64,000 nucleotides of DNA from positions 8,943,001 to 9,007,000 of the forward strand of contig NZ_CP108067.1 of NCBI RefSeq assembly GCF_036178145.1, written 5' to 3'. Of the stretch, positions 51,457-60,719 are shown in pieces. Position numbers and translations under genes: made by a program. Positions within the stretch are counted from its first letter, which is position 1. The number at the start of each line of letters is the position of its first letter. The DNA is from Streptomyces sp. NBC_00273 (lineage in GTDB: Bacteria > Actinomycetota > Actinomycetes > Streptomycetales > Streptomycetaceae). The notes below the pieces were generated by a model. That model was not told where the DNA came from, made no database searches, and worked only from the letters and a program-made list of their open reading frames with translations.

Positions 51457-52705
51457 GCCGCTTGAGGCCCTTGCGGTCGTAGTAGGCGGTCATGGCGAAA
51501 CCGAACAGGAGGGCCAGTACGGTGCCGACCGCGATCATGATCCAGGAGCGGCTGAGCCCCGCGTCGCCGCGGGCGTCGAAGTACAGGATCGCGCGCACGC
51601 CGTCGCTGAGCTGACGCATCGGTTCGAAGTGGGAGAGGAAGCGGTAGAAGCCGGGGACCGCCTGCAGCGGGACGGTCGCACCCGACGACGGCAGACCCAG
51701 CACGATGAACACGAACATCGACACGAGCTGGCCGATCCCGCCGAAGGCGGCGTTGATGGCCTGCACGCCCAGGCCGACGGCGAGGGCCGCGCAGTAGGAG
51801 TAGATCCACAGGAGGGGCAGGTGGGAGGCGTCCATCCCCAGGATGCCGATGCAGGCCAGCATCACCAGGGAAACGCTGACCAGCGTGATGCCCGCGGTCA
51901 TCAGCATCTTGAGGAGCAGCGTCTGGGTGCGGTCGATCGGCACCGTCGGGCGGCGGGTGTGCCAGGGGCCGATCTCGTTGTCGGCGTAGCCGAGGGCGGT
52001 GTCGACGCCGTTGCTGATGACGTTGCCGCCCATGAACCCGGCCAGCACCAGCAACAGGGTGTAGTAGAAGGCCGTCAGACCGAGGCCGCTGTGCGCGCCG
52101 ATCGGGTGGCCGACCCGGGTGACGACGTCGATCGGATCGGCCAGCAGCAGCTTCGCGGTGGCGCTCGCCCGGCCGCCGGCCGCGGCCGTGAGCTGTTCGC
52201 CGACGGCGCCGGACGCGCGGTGGGCGGCCTGCGTCGTGATCTGGCTCGCCAACGAGGACCCGAGGCTGCCCTTGCCGGGGTTGGTGAGCACCGTGATGGT
52301 CGGCCGCTTCGTGGCGCCGGACGTGGGGAGCGCCGTGACGGAGTCCGTGAAGCCGGCCGGGACCACCAGCGCGCCGTAGACCTGACCGGAGTCGAGCTGG
52401 TCCTGGGCCTGGGCGAGGCTCAGTTCCCGCCAGTCCGCCTTGCCGCCCGCGGGGTCCGAGGCGATGGCGGCGGTGATCTGCGTACCCAGGTTCTGCTGCT
52501 GCCCCGGCGGCGGCTGGCCCGTGTCCTCGTTGACCAGGGCGATGGGCAGGTCGCGCAGTTCGGCGTTGGGATTGACGATGCCGCCCATGTAGAGCAGCGA
52601 CAGCAGCAGGGCGAGCAGCCCCGTCAGGATCGTGGGGACCAGCCACAGCTGGGGGCGGCGGACCAGGGCCGCGGCAGTGGCTTCGGGGGCGACGGTCGGG
52701 GACAT
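51437..52705 (-). CDS. ABC-2-type / YhgE-Pip-like membrane protein
   Basis: 422 residues. One N-terminal TM (about 20-42) precedes a large extracytoplasmic domain (about 45-200, LPIALVNEDTGQPPPG, VYGALVVPAGFTDSVTAL) and five C-terminal TMs with FDARGDAGLSRSWIMIAVG. This is the YhgE/Pip or SNG1-like ABC-2 permease layout, often used in export. No ATPase gene is adjacent. The gene ends inside the 3' end of the convergent amidohydrolase by 20 bp. It may export the product of the preceding cluster or be regulated by the nearby MarR. Confidence 0.82.
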   Translation of the reverse strand: MSPTVAPEATAAALVRRPQLWLVPTILTGLLALLLSLLYMGGIVNPNAELRDLPIALVNEDTGQPPPGQQQNLGTQITAAIASDPAGGKADWRELSLAQAQDQLDSGQVYGALVVPAGFTDSVTALPTSGATKRPTITVLTNPGKGSLGSSLASQITTQAAHRASGAVGEQLTAAAGGRASATAKLLLADPIDVVTRVGHPIGAHSGLGLTAFYYTLLLVLAGFMGGNVISNGVDTALGYADNEIGPWHTRRPTVPIDRTQTLLLKMLMTAGITLVSVSLVMLACIGILGMDASHLPLLWIYSYCAALAVGLGVQAINAAFGGIGQLVSMFVFIVLGLPSSGATVPLQAVPGFYRFLSHFEPMRQLSDGVRAILYFDARGDAGLSRSWIMIAVGTVLALLFGFAMTAYYDRKGLKRLTPQPA

Positions 52706-53345
52706 CGGTCTCCGTAGCTTCCCGGCGGGCCGGGATCGAGGGGCGGGGGCAGCGGCGGGGCCGCACGGCACCCTCAGGATGGTCTCCGCACCGGGGAAGG
52801 CCGCCGTACCCCTCGCGCTCCGGCGGCGAACCCGCTTACGGGACCACCGGAACGGCCCACCCCGGCATTGGGCCACCAGGTCCAGCGGAAGCCGGCGGCC
52901 GCGCGTTCCGGCGCCGGGACGAACCGGTGGACCGAGCCGTCCGGGGCGGGGGCGACCGGCGTCTCGCCGAGGAGCGTGCCGTCACGGTGGTGGTCCCAGG
53001 TCGCCCACCGGACGCGGGCCGGTCGCGGCGCCTCCTACTCCAGCGGGGCCGGGAACTCCGGGGGTCGGCGACGACCGCGACGACGGCACGGCCCCCACGT
53101 CCTACGAGACGGCCGCGTTCGCCCCGCCCTAGCGGCGACTCGGCGCTCGGGAGACCCCTGCCGTCCCGGACCTCCCCCCGTCCAAGGGGACGCACCGCAT
53201 CGACGTGTTGGCTGAGGGGACTTGGGGCGCACTCGCCACCACCTCCGGCTTCCGGGACGTCGCCACCTGGCCGGCTCCTACGACCGGGGCCGGAGCCGGT
53301 GGCCGCCGGTGAAGACGGCGCCCGGGGGTGTGTAGCGTCGTGAAC
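52706..53345. other. gap with a possible decayed coding remnant on the minus strand
   Basis: 640 bp between the permease and MarR starts. On the minus strand, about 53030 down to 52775, one frame reads protein-like sequence (VRWATWDHHRDGTLLGETPV, then FRWTWWPNAGVG) with no start codon and a stop just upstream. A second frame above it (AVVAVVADP) may be its displaced N-terminus. I read this as a degraded gene fragment, not a working gene. Confidence 0.35.
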
Positions 53346-53846
53346 ATGAAACCGCTGACCGGTACGACCACCACCGACCAGGCGCCGGCCGATCCGGCCG
53401 CCACCGACGAGATGCTGGCCACCCAGCCCATCGGGTACTGGAGCGGCCTGGCCCACACGGCGGTCACCCGGCAGTTGCGGGACGCCATGGCCAGGATCGA
53501 CGTGACCCAGCCGCAGTACTGGGTGCTCAACCGGGTGAACAGTGGACTTCCCGCGCCCGGCCGTGAGGAAGTGGTCGCCCAGTTGACACCGCTCGCGGAA
53601 GGACCGCACGAGATCGCCCGGGTCGTGGACCAGCTGCTCCACCGTGGCTGGCTCGCGACCGACGACAGGCAGCTCCTCCACCTCACCGAGGCCGGGGAGA
53701 CCGCCCGGGCGCGACTGCGGCAGCTGGTGACCGAGCAGCGCGCCGTGATTCACCGGGGCATCGGAGACGAGGAGTACGTGGCCGCCCTCAAGGTGCTGCG
53801 CAGGATGATCGCCAACGTCGAGGCGGCCGAGACCCAGGCAACGTGA
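53346..53846 (+). CDS. MarR-family transcriptional regulator
   Basis: 166 residues. YWSGLAHTAVTRQLRDAMARIDVTQPQYWVLNRV is the MarR dimer helix and first HTH helix; DQLLHRGWLATDDRQLLHLTEAGETAR is the wing. The spacing of the recognition helix is shorter than average. GTG 53328 is also in frame. It may control the divergent permease gene at 51437-52705, or the kinase gene beyond. Confidence 0.88.
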   Translation: MKPLTGTTTTDQAPADPAATDEMLATQPIGYWSGLAHTAVTRQLRDAMARIDVTQPQYWVLNRVNSGLPAPGREEVVAQLTPLAEGPHEIARVVDQLLHRGWLATDDRQLLHLTEAGETARARLRQLVTEQRAVIHRGIGDEEYVAALKVLRRMIANVEAAETQAT

Positions 53847-53885
53847 CGGTCCCGAACGCCGGCGCCGGCCGGGCCCGTGCGGGAT

Positions 53886-55316
53886 TCAGCTGGTGCAGGT
53901 GATCCTGAAGGGGACCGGGTTCGAGGTGGTGCGGACGGGGCTCTGGAGTTCCACGGCCATGCCGGTCGCCAGGGTGCCGCTCTTCGCATAGGTCGTCAGG
54001 CTCACGGTGTCGCGTCCCGTCGGGTCGGTCTTCTCCCCGATCGACAGGGTGCGCCAGTGCGGATCCACCACCGAGCCGTCGCCGGACACCCAGCGGTAGG
54101 AGATCAGCGTCGGCTCGGACGCGGTGAACGTCGCGGTGAACGACGGGGCCCGGCCCTCGGGGATCGGGCATTTGCCGGTGTAGGCCGTGTTCGAGCCCGC
54201 CACCGACACCTGTACGCCCGAACCGGGAGCGGTGTTCCAGTCGTTGCTGGCGAGTGCGTAGGCGATCCCGCCGCCGATCAGTACGCAGGCGGCCGTGCCG
54301 GCCGCGACGAAGGCCGCCGTACGGCGCTTGCGGGGCGGGGCGGTGACCGTGGAGGTCTCGGCGGGCGCCTCGGCCGCGGCCCCTTCCGCAGGGGTCGGCA
54401 GGACGCGGGCCGCGGCGGCGGTCGTGGCGTCCGGTACGTGGGCGATGCCCCGTAGGGCCTCGGCGGCTTCGGCGGCCGGGGTCCGCTGCTCGGGCTCCTT
54501 GCGGAGCAGTCCGGCGATCACCGGGGCGAGCGGCCCGGCGCGCGTCGTTGCCGGCGGTTCCTCCTCCACGACGGACCGCAGGGTGTTCAGCGCGCTGTCC
54601 TGCCGGAACGGGGAGACCCCCTCGACGGCGGCGTACAGCATCACGCCGAGGGACCACAGGTCCGACTCGGGGCCCGAGGGGCGACCCAGCGCGCGCTCCG
54701 GCGGCAGGTACTCGGGGGAGCCGACCACTTCGCCGGTCATGGTGAGATGGGTGCTGCCCTCGACCATCGCGATCCCGAAGTCGCTGAGCACCACCCGTCC
54801 GTCGTCGGCGAGCAGCACGTTCGCCGGCTTGACGTCCCGGTGCTCCACCCCGACGGCATGGGCGGCGCGCAGCGCGCCCAGTACCTCCGCGCCGATGTGC
54901 GCGGCGTACCGAGGGGTGAGCGACCCCTCGGCCCGCAACAGATCGGCCAACGACTGCCCGCGGATCAGCTCCATCACGATCCAGGGCCGGTCGTCCTCCA
55001 TGACCACGTCGTGGACCGTGACCACATTCCGGTCGGGTATCCGGGCCGCCGCCCACGCCTCCCGCTGCAGCCGGCCGTACATGCGGGCGATGTCATCGCT
55101 CCCGAGACCGGCCGGGGCCCGCACCTCCTTGACGGCGACCTCCCGGTACAGGGTCTCGTCGAGGGCCCGCCACACGGTGCCCATACCGCCTTCGCCCAGC
55201 CTGGACAACAGCCGGTAACGGCCCGCGATCAGCGGTTCCCCGCCCACCGGACCCGTTGCCGGGGTGGTGGCCGCGAGCGCGGTCTCCGTCACGGTCTCGG
55301 TTTCCTCGTCGTACAT
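53886..55316 (-). CDS. membrane Ser/Thr protein kinase
   Basis: 476 residues. Kinase domain about 30-290: LGEGGMGTVWRAL, VAVKEV (Lys), HRDVKPANVLLAD, SDFGIAM and GSPEYLPPERALG. A linker to about 335, a TM at about 340-360, then an extracytoplasmic domain (about 365-476) with two Cys (CPIPEGRAPSF, ITCTS end) and no PASTA repeats. Start 55316 follows GAGGAG. It diverges from an FHA-FAD fusion protein whose FHA domain may bind this kinase or its substrates. Confidence 0.95.
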   Translation of the reverse strand: MYDEETETVTETALAATTPATGPVGGEPLIAGRYRLLSRLGEGGMGTVWRALDETLYREVAVKEVRAPAGLGSDDIARMYGRLQREAWAAARIPDRNVVTVHDVVMEDDRPWIVMELIRGQSLADLLRAEGSLTPRYAAHIGAEVLGALRAAHAVGVEHRDVKPANVLLADDGRVVLSDFGIAMVEGSTHLTMTGEVVGSPEYLPPERALGRPSGPESDLWSLGVMLYAAVEGVSPFRQDSALNTLRSVVEEEPPATTRAGPLAPVIAGLLRKEPEQRTPAAEAAEALRGIAHVPDATTAAAARVLPTPAEGAAAEAPAETSTVTAPPRKRRTAAFVAAGTAACVLIGGGIAYALASNDWNTAPGSGVQVSVAGSNTAYTGKCPIPEGRAPSFTATFTASEPTLISYRWVSGDGSVVDPHWRTLSIGEKTDPTGRDTVSLTTYAKSGTLATGMAVELQSPVRTTSNPVPFRITCTS

Positions 55317-55416
55317 GGGGGTGGTTCTCCTCTTATCGCCGGCCGACGCGAGCATCACGTACCGACCGGGCCCCCGGTTCAGCAGGACTCAAAAGATTCC
55401 AAGAAATGGTTGAACC

Positions 55417-55440
55417 GAACACGTTCTCGACGGCGTGTTC
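55417..55440. promoter_or_regulatory. inverted repeat between kinase and FHA-FAD genes
   Basis: GAACACG (55417-55423) and CGTGTTC (55434-55440) with a 10-bp spacer, 24 bp in total. It lies 101 bp from the kinase start and 46 bp from the FHA-FAD start, a size typical of dimeric repressor sites. Confidence 0.5.
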
Positions 55441-55485
55441 TTGTCGTACGAGTCAGCAGCAGTGTCGTTTTCCAAGGGGTGTGCA

Positions 55486-57414
55486 GTGCCATCGGTCATC
55501 GTCGGGCGCACGGGTCCGTTCACCGGGCAGAGCGTGGTTCTGGGCAGCGAGCCCCTCAGCTTCGGGCGCAAGAACGACAACGGCGTCGTGATCGTGAGTC
55601 CCAGCGCCTCCCGGCTGCACGCCGAGATCCTCACGGAGGCGCCGGGGTTCGTCCTCTACGACCGGGACAGCCGGAACGGCACGTTCGTCAACGACCAGCG
55701 CGTCACCCGGCACGTGCTGCGCCCGAACGACTGCATCCGGATCGGTGACGAAACGTTCCTCTATGAGGCGCAGGACGCCATGGAAACGGTCATGGACCTC
55801 TCCCTCCTGGACGTCCCCCGGATCGGTGCCGCGGACCCCGGCACGCTACGGGTCACCATCACCGGAGGCGGCCCGGTGGGCCTCGCCTTCGCCCTGGCGC
55901 TCGACGAGATGCTGCCCGGCAGGACCGCCATCACCCTCTACGACGGGCGCTGGACCAGAAGGGGCTCCGCGGTCGTCTGGAAGGACGAGACCCAGGGCAA
56001 CTTCCGCCGCCAGCAGGTGGTGACCGTCCAGAGCCGGCAGTACCTCGCCCTGTCCGAAGAGGTCCTCGGCGCGCTGTTCGACGACGGCGGCTCCTATTCC
56101 GAGATGTGGCCCGTCGGCCCGGACTCGGTCGACGGCCGTCCGCCCCGCAACATCCGGATCGCCCACATCGAGGACCGACTGCTGGACCTGGCGAACCGGC
56201 GGACGGCGATCCGCCTCGTCCCCAGACGCTTCGACGTGACGGAACAGCAGAACCGGCTCACCCAGGAACACGTCCTCGTGATCTGCGAGGGCGGCCGCTC
56301 CCGCACCCGCGAGCACTACGCCGACCGCTTCGGCGCGGCCGACGCCTCGATCTACTCCCTCGACGGCGAACACCTTCAGGACGTCGTGCTGGGGCTGCGG
56401 GTCACGTCGAAGCTGCCCGACCCGATGAGCGTGCTGCTCACCGTGTCGCAGAACCGCTTCCTGCTCAACTCGCTGCGCGGCGAGGGCTTCCTGAACATGC
56501 GGCTCACCCGGGAGGAGGCCAAGAACGTCATCGGCATCGACCCGGTGCGCCACGTCTTCGAAGAGTGCATCGCCACCCGCCCCTGCCTGATGAGCCGGCA
56601 GGAGGAGGACAACGAGTTCCGCTGCCCCACCCACGGCACGCTCTTCCTGCCCGCCCTGCTGCGCAGCTCCCCGCTGTGGAAGGAGATCCGGCAGGGCCTG
56701 CGCCTGTTCGGCGTGGCCGAAGAGGACCTGTCGGCGATCACCTCGTTCCGGCTGGACATGGTGCAGCGTCCGCGGTTCACGGCGCAGCTGCACCGGCCGA
56801 CCGCGACCAGCCCCGGCACCTTCGGCTTCCTGCTGGGCGACGCCGCCAACGCCATCCACTTCTGGCCGGGCCGCGGCCTCAACAGCGGCCTCGCCTCGGC
56901 CACTTCGCTGGCCCGTTCGCTCAGCCGCGCCTGGCAGGGCAAGCCGCTGCGGGACGTCGACTTCATCCGGCACGAGGCCGCCATGTCCATGCTCCAGTAC
57001 CGGCACAAGAGCCGGGCCTGGAACGCCATGGTGACCACCGACGACCAGGGCGTCACCCGCGCCATCAAGGACATCATCGCGCGCAGCGCGGAGGCCGGCG
57101 GCGCCAGTACCCGTGCGGGGGCGAGTGCCGGGGCCGCGGACGGGAGCGACCTGGACGCACTGCTGGACCGGATGGCCGGTATCCGCGACCGGCTGGGATC
57201 CCGGCTGCCCGGCCTGCCCACGGACGGGGAACTCCGCTCCCACCTCGCCCCGATCGCCCCCGCGACCCTGCGCACCCTGCGGGAGAGCGGCGCCTGGGAC
57301 ACCCTGATCGTCGGCGGCGAGGAGGCCGACATCGACCTCTTCTACCAATCGGACTCCCCGGTCTTCGTACCCCGCCCGGCCGACCCGCGGAGCCTCCCCC
57401 TGACGAAGGTCTAG
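55486..57414 (+). CDS. FHA domain fused to FAD-dependent monooxygenase-like enzyme
   Basis: 642 residues from a GTG that follows AAGGGG. Residues 1-95 form an FHA domain (PLSFGRKND, SPSASRLHAEI, DRDSRNGTFVND) with the Arg, Ser-x-x-His and Asn-Gly phosphothreonine-binding residues. Residues about 120-540 form an FAD monooxygenase-like domain: TITGGGPVGLAFALAL near 126 and LLGDAANAIHFWPGRGLNSGLASA near 450. A C-terminal region of about 100 residues is unassigned. FHA joined to a flavoenzyme is unusual. Divergent from the kinase gene, it suggests a flavoenzyme recruited by Thr phosphorylation. Confidence 0.88.
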   Translation: MPSVIVGRTGPFTGQSVVLGSEPLSFGRKNDNGVVIVSPSASRLHAEILTEAPGFVLYDRDSRNGTFVNDQRVTRHVLRPNDCIRIGDETFLYEAQDAMETVMDLSLLDVPRIGAADPGTLRVTITGGGPVGLAFALALDEMLPGRTAITLYDGRWTRRGSAVVWKDETQGNFRRQQVVTVQSRQYLALSEEVLGALFDDGGSYSEMWPVGPDSVDGRPPRNIRIAHIEDRLLDLANRRTAIRLVPRRFDVTEQQNRLTQEHVLVICEGGRSRTREHYADRFGAADASIYSLDGEHLQDVVLGLRVTSKLPDPMSVLLTVSQNRFLLNSLRGEGFLNMRLTREEAKNVIGIDPVRHVFEECIATRPCLMSRQEEDNEFRCPTHGTLFLPALLRSSPLWKEIRQGLRLFGVAEEDLSAITSFRLDMVQRPRFTAQLHRPTATSPGTFGFLLGDAANAIHFWPGRGLNSGLASATSLARSLSRAWQGKPLRDVDFIRHEAAMSMLQYRHKSRAWNAMVTTDDQGVTRAIKDIIARSAEAGGASTRAGASAGAADGSDLDALLDRMAGIRDRLGSRLPGLPTDGELRSHLAPIAPATLRTLRESGAWDTLIVGGEEADIDLFYQSDSPVFVPRPADPRSLPLTKV

Positions 57415-57437
57415 AGCCGGCGCGTTAGCCTCGGCGG

Positions 57438-58395
57438 ATGACTCCTGAGCAGCCTCCGAAGGCCATCGCGCGGCACCGCGACGGGGAGATCCACGCCTAC
57501 GCGGTGGTCCCCGGCGCCTTCGGGACGCTGGAGCCCGCCGCGGTCTTCCGGCCGCGCGCCGGCGACGAGGTCGCGGAGTCCGTGGTCCGGCCCCGATCTG
57601 GAGCGGGTCGTGTACGCGACGCCGAACGGAGTCGTCTGCCTCGCGCGCCCCGGTGACGTGGTGTGGGCGTCGTCCTTCGAGCCGCACTCCGACGTCCGCC
57701 ACGGCCACCGGACCGGCGTTTCGCTGTCCCTGGACGGCCGCACGGTGTGGGTCTAGCGGCCGGACGTGATGGCGGGGCGCGGGCGCGCGGACCGGTGGGT
57801 CGTGTACGACGCCGACACCGGGGAGCTCCTCGCCGATCGGGAGTTGGAGACCGTCGGGCACGGCGGCTCCCACTGCGTGCACCCGGTGGACGGCAGCGTG
57901 TACCTCAGCATCGGCGAGGGTCAGGACGGGTCCGTCGTCCTCAGGGGTGTGACCGGCGCCGACGGCGTACCGCAGTGCGTGACGTACCCGTGGCCGGACC
58001 GCTGCCTCATCGACCTGGCGCCGGGCGGGCAGCAGTTCATGACCGTCGACCACGGGCAGGAGGACGTCGCCTTCCACCACCACCCCGGCGGGGAGGTGCT
58101 GTTCACCCTGTCCGTCGATGCCTTCGGGTACGACCCGCAGGACACCTTCGTGGAATGGAGCGGCGGTTACCTGACTCCGGACACGGCCGTGGTCACTTTG
58201 GGCGGTGAACGCCCGGACGCGGAGGAATGGTTCCGCCATCACCTCGTCGACGTGCGCACGGGCACGCTCGGCGGCGAGATCGCCCTCGGCGTGACCCACC
58301 CGTACGAGGGGGTCCCCCTGGGCGACGGCTCCTGGCTCGCCGAAGCCCCCGACGGCCGCCCCGCCCGCCGGTCCCGCACCGACGGGCGGTGGTGA
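57438..58395 (+). pseudogene. broken gene: one frameshift and one nonsense codon
   Basis: The frame starts at ATG 57438 (MTPEQPPKAIARHRDGEIHA) and is coding-like to about 57590. At 57591-57594 the run CCCC seems to carry one extra C: shifting frame restores PDLERVVYATPNGVVCLARP and continues to VSLSLDGRTVWV, where TAG (57754-57756) interrupts. The same frame then resumes RPDVMAGRGRADRWVVYDAD and runs to 58395 (WLAEAPDGRPARR). The whole would be a WD40/beta-propeller-like protein of about 318 residues. Two lesions suggest recent decay, or one may be a sequencing error. Confidence 0.8.
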
Positions 58396-58452
58396 GGGGA
58401 GGGGCCGTCCAGGGGCCGGAGGGGCGTCGGGCACGCGCGAAGACGGCGTCGG

Positions 58453-58989
58453 TCAGTCCTGGTTCGAGCGGGACAGGGCTTCGGTGACCATGCGGGTGGC
58501 GAAGTCGTGGTCTCCGGTCAGCCGGTTGATGTGCTCCGCGAGCAGCAGGGCCGTGGCTTCCAGGGAGTTCATCTCGTCGCCGGTCCAATCTCCGTACTGC
58601 TTGCGCCAGAGGTTGGGGCTGAGGCCGGTGGCGGCCGCGACGACCAGGCCGACCATGGTGGGGATGACCTCGGGGCGGACGCTCTTGGGCATCATGCGCA
58701 GCGAGGCCACGAAGCTGGGCACCACGTACTCGATGACGTCGCTGTCCTGCTCCTCGTGGGCCATCCGCAGCCACTGCACGAACATGTAGATGAGCGTGCA
58801 CGCGCCGTCCACCAGGTCTTCGGCCTCCTCGGGGCCCAGTGACGCGGTGAACTGGTCGATCAGCTGCTGCTGTTCGGGGTCGGTCCCGGCCTTGCCGGAG
58901 TAGATGGCCTTGAGCCGTGAGTCGATCATCATGAGCGCCGCACCCACATCGCCGACGGCAGCGTGCTTGGAGTCACAGGGCGATGGCAC
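58453..58989 (-). CDS. hypothetical helical protein
   Basis: 178 residues from a GTG preceded by GAGGAGG. It is nearly all alpha-helical (ALMMIDSRLKAIYSGKAG, LVDGACTLIYMFVQWLRMAHEEQD, VPTMVGLVV-like hydrophobic segment, LWRKQYGDWTGDEMNSLEATALLLAEHINRL), acidic and soluble. No family is recognised. It is divergent from the next gene and convergent with the broken gene. Confidence 0.7.
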   Translation of the reverse strand: MPSPCDSKHAAVGDVGAALMMIDSRLKAIYSGKAGTDPEQQQLIDQFTASLGPEEAEDLVDGACTLIYMFVQWLRMAHEEQDSDVIEYVVPSFVASLRMMPKSVRPEVIPTMVGLVVAAATGLSPNLWRKQYGDWTGDEMNSLEATALLLAEHINRLTGDHDFATRMVTEALSRSNQD

Positions 58990-59156
58990 AGGATTCCTCC
59001 TCGGGTGACCGTGTGCAACTCGTCGTGCTCGTACAGTAGCCCCCCGAGGGGAGGGCGGTCAGTGGAATCCCGTGCGTCCGCACGAGCCGGTGACATGCTC
59101 CGGTCCGGGGTGGAGAATCGGACGCACTGGGGTGGGGCCGAGGGGCGGGGGCGCTG

Positions 59157-60686
59157 ATGGGTCGGGCACTGCGCGTGGGGATCGTGGTTCTGCCGGTGGG
59201 GTTCGTACTCTGGTACGCCTCCTACTACACCACCATCGCGGTCTGGGAGTTGCGCAAGCTCTTCGCCTGGTTCGCGCTGCCCCTGCTGGCCGCGGCGGCC
59301 ACCGCGGTGGCCGCGCTGGTGGTCGGTTGGCTGCGGCGGCGTGCGGGGCACGGGGCGGGCGCCGGGAACGCGGCCGTCGCCCTCGGGTGCCTGGGCGCCG
59401 TCGTCGGGCTGGGCCTCACCATCGGCTGGCTGGTGTACGGCTCGTACCTGCAGGACCGTGCCTACATGGCCACCGCGCAGGTCGTGACCGAGCCCGTACC
59501 CGCTCTGGCGGCCCGGGTGCCGTACGTGGCCGGCAAGGCGCAGGCCGCCCCGCACCTCGGCGATGTCACCGGCGAGATCTCCGACATCACCTACCTGCCC
59601 GACTCGGACCGGTTCGCCACCTTGGTCGAGCGGCGCGGCTGGCTGGCCGGGTACGAGGTCGGCCTCGTGCAGGACGTCCCCCTCGGCGGCGAGAGCCGCA
59701 GCCAAGAGCGCTGCCCCTTCGACGTGTCCGAGGCGGACGCGCGGATCAGCGGCTGGTTCACCCACAACCTCGGCAGGAAGATCTCCGCCGAGAAGCGCTG
59801 GGTCCGGTTCGAGGCCGACGACGCCTACGTGACCTGCTCGCAGGGCACGCCGGTCGTGGTGGTCCCGCTCAAGCGGCAGACCGGGATCCTCGTGGTGACC
59901 GAGCGCCCGGCCGGTGTCGCGCTCTACGACGGGCGGACCGGGAAGCTCACCGTCACCACCGACACCTCCGCCGTTCCCGGCCCGTCCTATCCGATCAGCC
60001 TCGCGGCCCGCCAGCGGGAAGGAACGGCCGCGGTGGGCGGCTTCAGCGACTGGTGGTTCGAGCGCAGCGGGTGGGACGCCTCCGAGGACGGCGCCAACGA
60101 GGGCAACGAGTCCGAGTTCACCATGCGGTACGCCGCAGAAGCCGGGCGCAGCGCGTACGTCACTCCGCTCACCCCGCAGGGGGAGGCCAGTTCGGTCGTG
60201 GCCGTGTCGACGGTGCCCACCCGCCACCAGGGCGGCGGGCTCGCCCCGATGACCGTCCATCGCCTCGATCCGGCGTGGTCGTCCCCGAAGGCGCTCGTCG
60301 CCCTGATCAAGGCGGAGTACCGGGACGTCTGCTGCTACAACGACGACCAGGTGTTCGAGGTCGTGCCCACCGGGGGCGGAACGTGGACGGCCACCGTCGG
60401 CAGCGAGCAGAACGTCCGCTACCGGGTGGAGGGGAAGGGCCAGGTGGGCGGCCGTGAGGCGACCTGTCTGAAGGCCGCCGACGGCGGACTCATCCGGTGC
60501 GCCTACGCGGTGCCCGGATCGCCCGAGGAGCAGGAGCTCAAACGCCGGGAGCAGCAGAAACAGCAGCAGGAGGGCGCGAAGAACCCGGGGGACCCCGGCG
60601 ACCTGACGGGCTACACGAACGAGCAGTTGGCCGAACTCCAGCGCCGCATGACCGAGGAGATCGGCCGCCGTCTGAAGGCCGGTTGA
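59157..60686 (+). CDS. membrane-anchored protein of unknown function
   Basis: 509 residues. Three TM helices in the first 100 residues (VGIVVLPVGFVLWYASYYTT, LFAWFALPLLAAAATAVAALVVG, CLGAVVGLGLTIGWLVYG) precede a large extracytoplasmic region (about 115-440) without a recognised family. The Cys-rich spots are YRDVCCYNDD and ATCLKAADGGLIRCAYAV. A charged Gln/Lys-rich coiled tail ends the protein (QELKRREQQKQQQEG). The start follows a G-rich stretch. Confidence 0.75.
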   Translation: MGRALRVGIVVLPVGFVLWYASYYTTIAVWELRKLFAWFALPLLAAAATAVAALVVGWLRRRAGHGAGAGNAAVALGCLGAVVGLGLTIGWLVYGSYLQDRAYMATAQVVTEPVPALAARVPYVAGKAQAAPHLGDVTGEISDITYLPDSDRFATLVERRGWLAGYEVGLVQDVPLGGESRSQERCPFDVSEADARISGWFTHNLGRKISAEKRWVRFEADDAYVTCSQGTPVVVVPLKRQTGILVVTERPAGVALYDGRTGKLTVTTDTSAVPGPSYPISLAARQREGTAAVGGFSDWWFERSGWDASEDGANEGNESEFTMRYAAEAGRSAYVTPLTPQGEASSVVAVSTVPTRHQGGGLAPMTVHRLDPAWSSPKALVALIKAEYRDVCCYNDDQVFEVVPTGGGTWTATVGSEQNVRYRVEGKGQVGGREATCLKAADGGLIRCAYAVPGSPEEQELKRREQQKQQQEGAKNPGDPGDLTGYTNEQLAELQRRMTEEIGRRLKAG

Positions 60687-60719
60687 CCGGACCGGTTGAC
60701 CGGACCGGGTGACCGGAGC
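60681..60719 (+). repeat. 13-bp tandem repeat at a gene end
   Basis: GGTTGACCGGACC occurs at 60681-60693 and 60694-60706, with a third variant GGGTGACCGGAGC at 60707-60719. The first copy contains the stop codon TGA of the membrane protein. Confidence 0.8.

Noticed and set aside
46097..53345. A complete NRPS or NIS siderophore cluster
   Set aside because: Only tailoring-type genes are present; no adenylation, condensation, carrier-protein or IucA/C-like sequence occurs in the window.
53886..55316. PASTA-type (PknB-like) kinase
   Set aside because: The extracytoplasmic part is a single short Cys-containing domain with no PASTA repeats, so it is not the division-linked PknB.
55846..58434. An 862-codon minus-strand frame
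   Set aside because: It lies antisense to the FHA-FAD gene and the broken gene, and has no motif or start signal.
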